64,000 bases of DNA from an uncultured Microbacterium sp. (GTDB lineage: Bacteria > Actinomycetota > Actinomycetes > Actinomycetales > Microbacteriaceae): positions 372,001 to 436,000 of the forward strand of contig NZ_FLQR01000006.1 in the NCBI RefSeq assembly GCF_900078385.1, in the 5' to 3' direction. The stretch's first letter is position 1, and each line of letters starts with the position of its first letter. The notes under the pieces were generated by a model, which saw only the letters and a program-made list of their open reading frames with translations, did not search any database and was not told the origin of the DNA. The translations under genes and the position numbers were made by a program. Positions 7,145 through 15,667 of the stretch are shown piece by piece.

Positions 7145-8035
7145 TCAGCCGACGGGGTAGTCCACGAAGGCGAAACGCGTGCCGTCCGGCGACCAGCTGT
7201 TCACGTTGATCGTGCCCTGACCGCCGTCGAGCTCGACGGCGACCGTGGCATCCTCCCACGCGTCCGCGTCGGCCGCGCCGTCGACGAGGTGCAGCCGCAC
7301 CTCGCGGTCCGCCGGGTGACCGGTGGTTCCGGGCGGGAAGCTGAGGTAGACGGCGAAGCGGCCCGTGGGATCCAGGTGCGGGAACCAGTTCACCCGGTCA
7401 TCGAAGGTCAGCTGCTCCAGACCCGTGCCGTCGGGCCGGATGCGGGCGATCTGGGCGTGCCCGGGCGTTGCGGAGAAGCGCTCCGTGTTGAAGTACACCC
7501 ACTCGCCCGTCGGATCGAACTCCGGGCCGTCGTCGGGGCCACGCCCGGCCGTCACGGCGCGGTCGCCCGCCCCGTCGACGCCGACGATGTGGAGCGTCCC
7601 GCTGTCCCAGCCGTCCTCGGGGTCGAGCGCGACGTACGCGAGACGCTCCCCGTCAGGGCTCACGCCGTGCAGGAAGTGCCAGTGCGCCGCCGGAGCCGTG
7701 ACGCGGCGCACCGCTCCTCCGCCGACCGGTGCGGCGTACAGGTGACCGTCGTTGGCGGACATGTAGACGGTGGCGCGGTCCGGGGAGAGGACATGGTCGT
7801 TGTTGAGCTCGGGAAGACCCTCGAGCAGCACGATCGAGGGCGGCGTCGACCCGTCGGCGGGCATGCGCCACAGCAGGCCGTCCCCGTTGAGGACGAGGTC
7901 GCCGGTGCTCGTCCAGTTGGGCGCTTCGAGGAGCACCGCGTGGTCGACGTGGACGACGCGCGAGGTTCCCGAGCGGACATCGAAGACCTGGATGCGGGAG
8001 ACCTGGCCCGCTGCCAGCGATCGCGAGAAGCCCAT
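7145..8035 (-). CDS. TolB/PD40-type beta-propeller protein
   Basis: A 296-residue cytosolic beta-propeller with repeated WD40-like units: LLEAPNWTSTGDLVLNGDGLLWRM, NNDHVLSPDRATVYMSANDGHLYAAP, HFLHGVSPDGERLAYVAL, DGPEFDPTGEWVYFNTER, NWFPHLDPTGRFAVYLSF, and NVNSWSPDGTRFAFVDY. It has no signal peptide, so it is not the periplasmic TolB of the Tol-Pal system. The ATG overlaps the stop of the upstream Gfo/Idh gene by one base (TGATG), which fixes the start and implies coupling. Possible role: sugar or glycan handling with its neighbours, by context only. Confidence 0.85.
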   Translation of the reverse strand: MGFSRSLAAGQVSRIQVFDVRSGTSRVVHVDHAVLLEAPNWTSTGDLVLNGDGLLWRMPADGSTPPSIVLLEGLPELNNDHVLSPDRATVYMSANDGHLYAAPVGGGAVRRVTAPAAHWHFLHGVSPDGERLAYVALDPEDGWDSGTLHIVGVDGAGDRAVTAGRGPDDGPEFDPTGEWVYFNTERFSATPGHAQIARIRPDGTGLEQLTFDDRVNWFPHLDPTGRFAVYLSFPPGTTGHPADREVRLHLVDGAADADAWEDATVAVELDGGQGTINVNSWSPDGTRFAFVDYPVG

Positions 8036-9066
8036 CAGAGGGCGCCCAGCTGCCGGCGGGCCTCGTCGATGGTCGCGAGGATCGAGGCGGTCTCGGCATG
8101 CGTGTGCAACGGGGACTCGGCGCGCCCCTCGCCGACGAACCGGGCGAGGGCTGTCGCCTCCCAGGCCAAGCCGTCCATGAGCGAGACGCCGGTGTCGTCG
8201 GTCCAGCGGACGGGTGGCTCGAAGAGGTCCGCCGAGCGCAGCGTGAGGCCGGTCGGGATGTGGAACGGGCCGTCGATCTCGATCCGCGCATCGGTTCCGC
8301 AGATCGTCGCCAGCGTCGGGGTCTTCGTCAGGATCGACGTCATCAGCGTCGACTGCTCGACTCCGTGCCCCAGTACGACGGTCGACGTCGCGTCGACGCC
8401 CGATGCGGTGAGCGAGCCGACGGCCGTGATCGAGGTCGGGTCGCCGAGCACCATGGAGTCGAGTTGGATCGGGTAGATGCCGAGGTCGAGCAGCGCACCC
8501 CCGCCCGTCCCCGGAACGAGCAGCCGGTGGGAGGGGTCGTCGGCGAGCGGCTGGCCGTGGTCGGCCATGACGGAGGTGATGTCGCCGAGGATGCCTTCGG
8601 CGGCGAGCGCGCGGATCATGAGGGCCTGAGGCTGATAGCGGCTCCACATCGCCTCCATGAGGAAGACGCCCGCTGCCTGCGCCGCGGACGTGAGCCGTCG
8701 TGCATCCGCGGCGGTCGTGGCGAGAGGCTTCTCGATGAGCACGTGCTTGCCTGCCGCGATGACCTGCAGGCCGAGCGCGAGATGGTCGATCTGCGGGGCC
8801 GCGATGTAGACGACGTCCACGAACGGATCGTCGATGAGCGCGTCGACGGTCGCGTGCGCCGTGTGGATGCCGTGCGCCCGCGCGAACTCCTCCGCACGCT
8901 CGGGCCGCCGGGCCGCCACCGCGACCACGGTCTGCGCGGTGTGGGCTCGCACCGCGTCGGCGAAGAAGCCGGCGATCCATCCGGCGCCGATGACACCCCA
9001 GCGCAGGGAGGGCTCACCTCGTCCGGGCAGGAAGAGCTCAGGTTCGGGGAGGGTTCTCGGCAGCAT
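8035..9066 (-). CDS. Gfo/Idh/MocA-family oxidoreductase
   Basis: A 343-residue NAD(P)-dependent dehydrogenase. The Rossmann motif is WGVIGAGWIAGFFADAV (about residues 23-39). The conserved EKP triad is in HVLIEKPLATTAADA, and the C-terminal beta-sheet domain follows. The family oxidises or isomerises sugars, inositols and dipyrromethene-like substrates. The ATG at 9066 is chosen because the reading frame upstream crosses the divergent promoter and lacks family sequence. It is the first gene of a three-gene operon and diverges from an oligopeptide-type binding protein gene, with an inverted repeat between them. Confidence 0.9.
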   Translation of the reverse strand: MLPRTLPEPELFLPGRGEPSLRWGVIGAGWIAGFFADAVRAHTAQTVVAVAARRPERAEEFARAHGIHTAHATVDALIDDPFVDVVYIAAPQIDHLALGLQVIAAGKHVLIEKPLATTAADARRLTSAAQAAGVFLMEAMWSRYQPQALMIRALAAEGILGDITSVMADHGQPLADDPSHRLLVPGTGGGALLDLGIYPIQLDSMVLGDPTSITAVGSLTASGVDATSTVVLGHGVEQSTLMTSILTKTPTLATICGTDARIEIDGPFHIPTGLTLRSADLFEPPVRWTDDTGVSLMDGLAWEATALARFVGEGRAESPLHTHAETASILATIDEARRQLGAL

Positions 9067-9102
9067 CGGCGTCCCTTCGATCGACGGTGATGCGATGACT
9101 TT

Positions 9103-9153
9103 AGCATTGTAAAAGAAATCTCGCCATGACTTCGCACAATCTTTGACAATGCT
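9103..9153. promoter_or_regulatory. Spaced inverted repeat in divergent promoter
   Basis: AGCATTGTAAAAG (9103-9115) and CTTTGACAATGCT (9141-9153) are inverted copies with one mismatch, 25 bp apart, in an unusually AT-rich stretch. They flank the probable promoters of the Gfo/Idh operon and the binding-protein gene. The arrangement suggests one regulator controlling both directions. Confidence 0.55.
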
Positions 9154-9223
9154 GAAAATTGAGCGTAGCTTCTCACGCCAAGGCGATCCACCGAGGTGTC
9201 GCCGTTGACGAAAGGGACCGAGG

Positions 9224-10750
9224 ATGTTCCGTTTGAAGGCCACAGCAGCCCTCGCCGTGATCACGGCGCTCGCACTCGCCGGCTGCGCCGGCGGAGCGAC
9301 AGAGGCGACGGGAGAGTCGGGCCGGGGCGACCGACTGACGCTCGTCGCGATCGCCGCCCCCACGAGCTACGACATCGGGCAGGGCGCCGAGTACGGCAAT
9401 CGCAGCCCGTACTTCCAGGCCGTGTTCGACACCCTGCTGCAGAAGGACGCCGAGGGCGAGATCATCCCGTGGCTCGCGACCGAGTGGGAGTACGACGCGG
9501 ACAACACGACCCTCACGCTCACGCTGCGCGACGACGTCACCTTCACCGACGGCACCCCCGTCGATGCCGAGGCGGTCGCTGCGAGCCTCGAGCACTTCCG
9601 TGACGGCACCGCGCCGCAGGCCGCGACGATGGCGGGCAAGGAGTTCACCGCCGTCGACGACACCACCGTCGAGATCGCCCTCCCCGCTCCGGACCCCTCG
9701 CTCGTGAACCTGCTCTCGATCGCGCCCGGCCTGATCCAGTCGCCGGCCACGTTCGACGACCCGGAGGCCGCGACCAACCCCGTCGGGTCCGGCCCCTACA
9801 TCCTCGACGCCGCGTCGACGGTCACCGGCACGACGTACAATTACACCGCGAACCCGGACTACTGGAACGCCGACGCGATCAAGTACGACAACCTCACGAT
9901 CAACGTGATCGACGACCCGACCGCCGCGCTGAATGCGATGAAGGCGGGCGAGGCCAACGGTCTCCCCCTCGTCAACAACGACACGATCAGCGAGGTCGAG
10001 GCATCCGGCTGGACGATCTCCTCGAACGAGCTGGACTTCCACGGCATCCTGCTGCTGGATCGCGCCGGAACCATGGCCCCGGAGCTGGCCGACGTGCGCG
10101 TCCGGCAGGCGATCAACATGGCGTTCGACCGCGAAGCGCTCCTGCAGGCGCTGCAGGCCGGATACGGCACGCTGACCGAGCAGGTCTTCCCGCCGACGTC
10201 GGTCGCGTTCGACCCCGCGCTCGATGACACCTACCCGTACGACCCCGAAGCCGCCCGGCAGCTGCTGGCCGATGCCGGCTACCCGGACGGGTTCACGCTG
10301 AGCATGATGTCGACGCCGGCCTTCCAGACGACGTTCGACCTCGTCGGCCAGCAGCTCGCCGACATCGGCGTCACCGTGAAGTACACCGACCCGGGCGTCG
10401 GCAACTTCATCACCGACATGCTCGCGCCGAAGTACCCCGCGACCTGGATGTCGCTCGAGCAGAACCCGGACTGGCAGCTGATCAACTTCATGCTCGCCCC
10501 GGGGGCCACCTTCAACCCGTTCGACAGCCAGGATCCACAGGTCGACGAGTACATCCGCGCGATCCAGCTGGGCACGGCCGACGAGGCGGAGCAGGCGACG
10601 AAGGACCTCAACGCCTACATCACCGAGCAGGCCTGGTTCGCGCCCTGGTACCGCAAGCAGGGCAGCTTCGCGCACGATGCCGACACCGCGCTGGAAATGT
10701 GGCCGACCAACTCCTACCCGTCCCTGTTCGGGTTCTCCCCGAAGGGCTGA
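9224..10750 (+). CDS. Oligopeptide/sugar-type ABC substrate-binding lipoprotein, no permease nearby
   Basis: A 508-residue family 5 solute-binding protein. It has a lipoprotein signal with lipobox LALAGC (Cys about 21), followed by the family core with TNPVGSGPYILDAAS, DVRVRQAINMAFDREALLQAL and YDPEAARQLLADAGYPDGF. It would deliver a peptide or oligosaccharide to an ABC importer, but no permease or ATPase is adjacent. The next gene is a convergent TetR. Similar in pattern to the operon-encoded binding protein at 60615-62132. Shares an inverted repeat with the divergent Gfo/Idh operon, which suggests sugar-related use. The ATG has GGGACCGAGG just upstream. Confidence 0.92.
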   Translation: MFRLKATAALAVITALALAGCAGGATEATGESGRGDRLTLVAIAAPTSYDIGQGAEYGNRSPYFQAVFDTLLQKDAEGEIIPWLATEWEYDADNTTLTLTLRDDVTFTDGTPVDAEAVAASLEHFRDGTAPQAATMAGKEFTAVDDTTVEIALPAPDPSLVNLLSIAPGLIQSPATFDDPEAATNPVGSGPYILDAASTVTGTTYNYTANPDYWNADAIKYDNLTINVIDDPTAALNAMKAGEANGLPLVNNDTISEVEASGWTISSNELDFHGILLLDRAGTMAPELADVRVRQAINMAFDREALLQALQAGYGTLTEQVFPPTSVAFDPALDDTYPYDPEAARQLLADAGYPDGFTLSMMSTPAFQTTFDLVGQQLADIGVTVKYTDPGVGNFITDMLAPKYPATWMSLEQNPDWQLINFMLAPGATFNPFDSQDPQVDEYIRAIQLGTADEAEQATKDLNAYITEQAWFAPWYRKQGSFAHDADTALEMWPTNSYPSLFGFSPKG

Positions 10751-10799
10751 CCCGACGCTGTCGCGGTCGATCGCGGCGCCGCGCCGATCGCCATGCCGA

Positions 10800-11459
10800 T
10801 CAGGCCGGCGCCGCGATTCCCTTGCGCTGGGCGGTCAGCAGCGGCACCGCCTCGTCGCCGAGCCGCACCGCCGGGTCGGCGGCGAGCGAGCGCAGGTTCT
10901 CGATCGCGCCGGAGAGCAGCGCGACGGCGTCCAGCCGGTCGTCGAGGAGGGCCTGCAGCTGGAGGCCGTCGGAGACCGCGATGAGCCGCTGCGCCTCTGC
11001 GGCGGCGTCGACGGACGCCGGGATCGCACCGGCGGCCTGCTCGGCCTCGATCGATTCGATGAGGCCGCTCGCGACCTGCTCGTACCGATGCTGGAAGAAC
11101 CCGTGCGCGACGTGGTCGGGCGCGATGGCCTCCGCCGCGAACGAGTGCAGCAGATGCACGAGCCCGGGGACGTAGAGGTTGAGGCGCACGTGCTCGACGA
11201 GGAAGTCGAGAGGGCGGTCGGGGCTCGCCTCCGCGACGCGCGCCGCCTGCGTGTCCGCGTCCCAGCGCTCGATGACGGCCTGGAGCAGCCCGTCGCGCGA
11301 CCCGAAGTAGTACACGAGGTGCGCGGCTTCGACCCCGCTGAGCCGCGCGATCTCGCGGAGGCTCATCCGGCGGAACCCCGCACCGGCGATCGCATGCATC
11401 GCCGCCGTGACCATCTCGTCCCGACGGGCGACGCCCTTCGCGTACGCCGGCTCCCTCAT
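10800..11459 (-). CDS. TetR-family transcriptional regulator
   Basis: A 219-residue TetR protein. The HTH (about 15-60) reads DEMVTAAMHAIAGAGFRRMSLREIARLSGVEAAHLVYYFGSRDGLLQAVIERW, with the usual tyrosine-rich recognition-helix end. The C-terminal ligand domain has the layout of TetR_C_6/BetI-like members. It sits alone between the convergent binding protein gene and the divergent histidine phosphatase gene. Target genes and ligand are unknown. Confidence 0.9.
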   Translation of the reverse strand: MREPAYAKGVARRDEMVTAAMHAIAGAGFRRMSLREIARLSGVEAAHLVYYFGSRDGLLQAVIERWDADTQAARVAEASPDRPLDFLVEHVRLNLYVPGLVHLLHSFAAEAIAPDHVAHGFFQHRYEQVASGLIESIEAEQAAGAIPASVDAAAEAQRLIAVSDGLQLQALLDDRLDAVALLSGAIENLRSLAADPAVRLGDEAVPLLTAQRKGIAAPA

Positions 11460-11583
11460 CGCTCCACTCTAGAACGCGGAGCTGCCGGCCGATGGTTTCG
11501 CTGCGTCGCCCTGCGGATACTCCGCCCACGAGCACTGCGTCAACCCCGTGGGGTCCGGCATACCGATGTGGAAGCCTCACCAC

Positions 11584-12312
11584 ATGGCGCCCTTGGAAGA
11601 GCTCTGGCTGGTCCGGCATGGAGAGAGCGTGGGCAACCTCGCGGCGACCCGCGCCGAGGTCGAAGGGCAGGAGACCATCCCGCTCGAGTGGCGCGATGCC
11701 GACGTGCCGCTCTCGGACACCGGCGTCGAGCAGGCGCAGGCACTGAGCACCCGCCTGCGTGCCGCCGACCCCGCGCCGCAGGTCGCGTGGGTGTCGCCAT
11801 ACGTCCGCGCGCAGCAGACGTTCGCGTTGGGAACGGCGGACGGCCCTGCCATCCCCGCGGTCTTCGCGGACGACAGGCTTCGCGACCGGGAGCTCGGCAT
11901 CCTCGACCTCCTGACCCGCAACGGCGTCGCGGCGCGGCATCCGGAAGAGGCGGAGCGTCGCGCGCACCTGGGCAAGTACTACCACCGTCCGCCCGGTGGC
12001 GAGTCGTGGGCCGACGTCGCGCTGCGACTGCGGTCGTTCCTGCGGGATGCTTTCGACTCCCCCGCGACGGTCGGACTCATCGTCGCGCACGACGCCGTCG
12101 TGATGCTGCTGATCGCCATCCTTCGGCGCATGGATGAGGCCGAGCTGCTCGGATTCGCGGCGACGAACACGGTGCTCAACGCATCGGTCACCCGACTGCG
12201 GCGCGACGGCCGGGAATGGGCGCTCGCGGAGTTCTCGAACGTCGACCATCTCGAGCGCGCGGGCGCTGACGTGACCGTGCACCCCGGGAGCCCCGATGTC
12301 GAACCCGAGTGA
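11584..12312 (+). CDS. Histidine phosphatase superfamily protein
   Basis: A 242-residue phosphoglycerate-mutase-like phosphatase. The catalytic motif is LVRHGESVGN near the N-terminus (His and Arg), the second arginine is in WVSPYVRAQQT, and the second histidine in GLIVAHDAVVMLL. Substrate could be a sugar phosphate or nucleotide. Start chosen at 11584 because GGAAG lies 9 nt upstream and the fold begins at once; in-frame ATGs at 11566 and 11548 are alternatives. Its 3' end overlaps the NAD(P)HX dehydratase gene by 17 bp, so they are co-transcribed. Confidence 0.88.
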   Translation: MAPLEELWLVRHGESVGNLAATRAEVEGQETIPLEWRDADVPLSDTGVEQAQALSTRLRAADPAPQVAWVSPYVRAQQTFALGTADGPAIPAVFADDRLRDRELGILDLLTRNGVAARHPEEAERRAHLGKYYHRPPGGESWADVALRLRSFLRDAFDSPATVGLIVAHDAVVMLLIAILRRMDEAELLGFAATNTVLNASVTRLRRDGREWALAEFSNVDHLERAGADVTVHPGSPDVEPE

Positions 12313-13132
12313 TCCCATCCCGGTCACGCGCGAGCTGCTGCGGGACTGGGGGCTGCCCGACGCGGGCGACTCGAAGAACAGCCGAGGCCGCGTCGTCGTG
12401 GTCGGAGGTTCGGGACTGTCGCCCGGCGCCGTGCGTCTCGCCGGCGAGGCCGCGCTCCGCGTCGGAGCCGGAAAGGTCGGAGCCGCGGTGTCGCCCGAGA
12501 TCGCCGATGTGATCCGGATGAGCTTCCCCGAAGCCGGCGTGTTCGAACTCGGACCCCGCGGGCGCAAGGCCGAATCGACGCTGGCGGCCGAGCTCATCGC
12601 GGCGGACGCCGTCCTCATCGGACCAGGGTTCGACGACCCGCGGGAGACCCTCGCCCGACTCAGAACCATCGCCGCGTGCGACGTGGCGTGCCTCGTCGTC
12701 GACGCGTTCGCCGTCGCCGCCATCACGAACGTGCGCCGCGCGACGCTCCCCGACATCCTGATCGTGAATGCCAACCTCGATGAAGCCTCCATCCTTCTCG
12801 GGCGCGAGCCGGAGGACATCCCGGCAGACGTCGCCGAGATCGCACGGACCCACCGCGCGATCGTCAACTGCTACGGGGTCGTCGCATCGCCGGACGGCGA
12901 TGTCTGGGAGGTGCGGGGCGGTGGGCCGGGACTCGGCACCGCCGGATCGGGCGATGTCCTCGCCGGCGCCATCACAGGATTCGCCGCCCGGGGACTGACG
13001 CCCGTCCGGGCCGCCGCGTGGGGCGCGTGGACGCATGCGCGCGCCGGCGATCGGCTGACCGAGCGGCTCGGGCTGGGGTTTCTCGCCCGCGAACTGGCGG
13101 GCGAACTCGCTCAGGCCGTTCGGGAGGTGTGA
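12296..13132 (+). CDS. nnrD: ADP-dependent NAD(P)H-hydrate dehydratase
   Basis: A 278-residue ribokinase-fold enzyme that repairs hydrated NAD(P)H (NAD(P)HX) at the expense of ADP. Signatures: RVVVVGGSGLSPGAVRLAGEAALRVGAGKVGAAV, DAVLIGPGF, and the catalytic GLGTAGSGDVLAGAITGF with the anionic-hole Gly and Asp. The N-terminal epimerase domain of bifunctional versions is absent; stand-alone forms of this size are normal. Cytosolic. It follows the phosphatase gene with overlap. Confidence 0.88.
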   Translation: MSNPSDPIPVTRELLRDWGLPDAGDSKNSRGRVVVVGGSGLSPGAVRLAGEAALRVGAGKVGAAVSPEIADVIRMSFPEAGVFELGPRGRKAESTLAAELIAADAVLIGPGFDDPRETLARLRTIAACDVACLVVDAFAVAAITNVRRATLPDILIVNANLDEASILLGREPEDIPADVAEIARTHRAIVNCYGVVASPDGDVWEVRGGGPGLGTAGSGDVLAGAITGFAARGLTPVRAAAWGAWTHARAGDRLTERLGLGFLARELAGELAQAVREV

Positions 13133-13154
13133 GCGGGGATCGCGGCCGGCGGCG

Positions 13155-13826
13155 TCAGGCGCCGAAGGCCTCCCAGTGCCCCTCCGAGACGACACGGACG
13201 TCACCGTCGACGACCGCGATCGCCGTCTGATCATCGATCGCGTACGCCGGGCCGGGGATCTTCGCCGCCCACCGCCGGGCCGCCTCCAGGGTGTTCTCGT
13301 CCCAGCCCGGGTAGTCCAGGTGCGGGAAGATCGCGAAGTCGACGACGCCGAGCGTTTCATCGCTCTCCCCGGGCTTCCAGTCGACGAACTCGGGGCCGAT
13401 GCGCGGCGTCATCACCATGCTGCCGGCGCTCACGCCGACCCAGACCTTGTCGCCCAGCGAGGGAAGGAGATCGGCGAGGCCCGACGCGCGCATCCAGTGC
13501 GCGAGGTAGACCGCCTCGCCGCCGTCCACGAGGAGGACGTCGGCGTCCTGCACCCACGGCATCCATCGGGACTCCTCGAGACTCGGCAGGGCCGTCAGCT
13601 CGAGCACGCCGACGGACTTCCACCCGAGGTCGACCAGGCCGACCTGGTCGGGCCATCGGCCGGCGGTCGACATCCACACCGACTCCGGCGAGCACTGCGG
13701 CTGCCCCCACTGCGCGGTCGGTATGAAGAGGGCGCCGCTCTCCTCGATCGGCTTGCCCAGCATGTCGAGCAGGGCATCGCGGATGGCGTCGTTGGTGACG
13801 CCGCCGGAGGTGAGGAGCAGCTTCAC
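13155..13826 (-). CDS. Peptidase E-like (S51) serine hydrolase
   Basis: A 223-residue type 1 glutamine amidotransferase-like protein of family S51. The nucleophile Ser is in the elbow WVGVSAGSMVM; the His is in FAIFPHLDYPGW; an acidic residue lies between them. It begins MKLLLTSGGVTNDAIRDALLDML. Peptidase E members cleave dipeptides with N-terminal Asp; cyanophycinases are relatives. The precise substrate here is unproven. Convergent with the NAD(P)HX dehydratase gene. Confidence 0.88.
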   Translation of the reverse strand: MKLLLTSGGVTNDAIRDALLDMLGKPIEESGALFIPTAQWGQPQCSPESVWMSTAGRWPDQVGLVDLGWKSVGVLELTALPSLEESRWMPWVQDADVLLVDGGEAVYLAHWMRASGLADLLPSLGDKVWVGVSAGSMVMTPRIGPEFVDWKPGESDETLGVVDFAIFPHLDYPGWDENTLEAARRWAAKIPGPAYAIDDQTAIAVVDGDVRVVSEGHWEAFGA

Positions 13827-13919
13827 AAGGGCCTCCCGAGGGTCGGATCCGTTCGCGCGGGAGAGCCCGCATCGCCACGATACGGCGCTGCGGGCCCTGC
13901 GCGAAGTGCCGGCTCCGCC

Positions 13920-14684
13920 TCACAGCCGCTGGCCGCCCGACGCCTCGATGCGCTGGCCCGTGACCCAGCCCATCCGGGGATCGACGATCGCCGAGACGGC
14001 CGCGCCGATGTCGTCCGGCTCGCCGATCCGCCCCATCGCGACCGTCGGCAGGATCATGTCGCGGTAGGCGGCGTTGTCGCGGATGCCGCCACCGCCGAAG
14101 TCGGTCGCCGTGGCACCCGGGGCGACGACGTTGACGCTGATGCCACGCGGGCCGAGCTCCTGCGCGAGGTAGAGCGTCCAGGTCTCGACGGCGGCTTTCA
14201 TCGAGGCGTACACCGAATAGGCCCCATTGGCCGGGAAGCGCGTGAGCCCGGTCGACGTGTTCAGGATGGCGCCCCCGTCGGCGATCATGGGCTCGAGTTG
14301 CTGCGTGAGCAGCACGACGCCGGTGAAGTGGACCGCGACCAGCGCGTCGATCTCGGCACGCACGATCGCCCCGAAGGGCGTGTTGCCCGCGAAGCCCGCG
14401 TTGTTGACGAGGACGTCGATGTCTTCACGACCCCACGCCGAGCGGAGCGTCGCACGAAGCTCCTCCGCGAACGGCGCGAAGGTCTCCGGCGAGGTCGTGT
14501 CGAGGGCGAGCGCCACGGCGCGGCGCCCCTGTGCCTCGATGGCCGCGACGACGTCGGCGGCGGCATCCGCGTTCGACTGGAAGGTGAGGATGACGTCGGT
14601 GCCGGCGGCGGCGAGAGCGAGGGCGGCTGCCCGGCCGAGGCCGCGGGATCCGCCGGTGATGAGGGCGATACGTGAAGTGGTCAT
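13920..14684 (-). CDS. Short-chain dehydrogenase/reductase
   Basis: A 254-residue classical SDR: cofactor motif TGGSRGLGRAAALA, NNAG in VLVNNAGFAGN, catalytic YASMK in AYSVYASMKAAVE, and C-terminal GWVTGQRIEASGG. Likely an NADP-dependent reductase of a ketone or 3-oxo compound. Start at the ATG at 14684; the longer frame upstream reads through the divergent regulator's promoter and lacks family sequence. It diverges from an XRE-type regulator at 14785, a very common pairing in actinobacteria in which that regulator controls the SDR. Confidence 0.92.
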   Translation of the reverse strand: MTTSRIALITGGSRGLGRAAALALAAAGTDVILTFQSNADAAADVVAAIEAQGRRAVALALDTTSPETFAPFAEELRATLRSAWGREDIDVLVNNAGFAGNTPFGAIVRAEIDALVAVHFTGVVLLTQQLEPMIADGGAILNTSTGLTRFPANGAYSVYASMKAAVETWTLYLAQELGPRGISVNVVAPGATATDFGGGGIRDNAAYRDMILPTVAMGRIGEPDDIGAAVSAIVDPRMGWVTGQRIEASGGQRL

Positions 14685-14784
14685 GGCTCCACGCTCCCCG
14701 ACCGAGGCGGCGCCGACCAGGCAGTGCTGATCGTGGGATCGGCGGTCCCTTGCTGGGCATCGACGGGTCGACGAGCATGGAGCG

Positions 14785-15639
14785 GTGGACAGAGAACAGC
14801 TCGCGGAGTTCCTCCGCCGGCGCCGCGATGCGCTGCAGCCCGAAGATGTCGGACTCTCCCGCGGCCCGCGCCGGCGCACGCCGGGCCTCCGGCGGGAGGA
14901 GGTCGCGCAGCTAGCGATGATGTCGACCGACTACCTCAACCGCCTCGAGCAGGGGCGGGGCCCGCAGCCGTCGACGCAGATGCTCACGGCGCTCGCGCGC
15001 GCCCTCCACCTCAACGTCGCCGAGCGCGACCATCTCTTCCGGCTCGCGGGACACGCCGCCCCCGACCGCGTGGGCACGACCTCGCACGTGTCGCCGGGGA
15101 TGCTCCGCATCCTCGACCGCCTCCAGGACACTCCCGCCCAGGTCGTCGACGAGCTCGGCGAAGCGCTGCTCCAGACCGGCCCCGCGAAGGCGCTCCTCGG
15201 GGATCTCTCCGGCCTCACGGGTCTGTCGCGGATGGTCGCCTACCGATGGTTCACCGAGCCGGCCTCACGGGAGGTCTACGCCCGCGCCGATCACGAGGAG
15301 CGCGAGCGCACGTTCGTCGCCGAGCTCCGCGGCGCGTACACACGTTTGGGAGAGGGCTCGCGGGCGGGGCAGGCGGTGCGGGAGCTGCTCGCGACGAGCC
15401 CGGAATTCGCGCGGCGGTGGGCTGAGCACGAGGTCATGGAGAAGCATCCGACGACGAAGCGCTTCGTGCATGCCGAGGTCGGCGAGCTCACCCTGGACTG
15501 CCAGACGCTGCTCGACACCGAGACGGGGCAGCGGCTGCTCGTCTTCACCGCGACACCCGGCACAGCGGATGGCGAGAAGCTCGCGCTGCTGTGCGTGATC
15601 GGTACGCAGAGCATGTCCGGGTCGGCCGCGGTGAGCTGA
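14785..15639 (+). CDS. XRE-family regulator with MmyB-like ligand domain
   Basis: A 284-residue protein. Residues about 1-75 form a helix-turn-helix (LAEFLRRRRDALQPEDVGLSRGPRRRTPGLRREEVAQLAMMSTDYLNRLEQGRG), and the remainder is the MmyB-like domain (RMVAYRWFTEPASREVY...RFVHAEVGELTLDCQTL...LLVFTATPGT), which binds a fatty acid or other hydrophobic ligand in characterised relatives. GTG start at 14785. It is divergent from the SDR gene, with 100 bp between starts, so it probably regulates that SDR. Confidence 0.9.
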   Translation: MDREQLAEFLRRRRDALQPEDVGLSRGPRRRTPGLRREEVAQLAMMSTDYLNRLEQGRGPQPSTQMLTALARALHLNVAERDHLFRLAGHAAPDRVGTTSHVSPGMLRILDRLQDTPAQVVDELGEALLQTGPAKALLGDLSGLTGLSRMVAYRWFTEPASREVYARADHEERERTFVAELRGAYTRLGEGSRAGQAVRELLATSPEFARRWAEHEVMEKHPTTKRFVHAEVGELTLDCQTLLDTETGQRLLVFTATPGTADGEKLALLCVIGTQSMSGSAAVS

Positions 15640-15667
15640 CGCCGCGGCCGAGGCGTCAGCCCAGCCG

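Noticed and set aside
5236..8476. Two 657-codon plus-strand open frames over the aldo/keto reductase, UPF0303 and propeller genes
   Set aside because: Low-complexity shadows of minus-strand genes that carry catalytic motifs.
10714..12867. A 717-codon minus-strand open frame over TetR, phosphatase and nnrD genes
   Set aside because: It crosses genes on both strands and has no family features.
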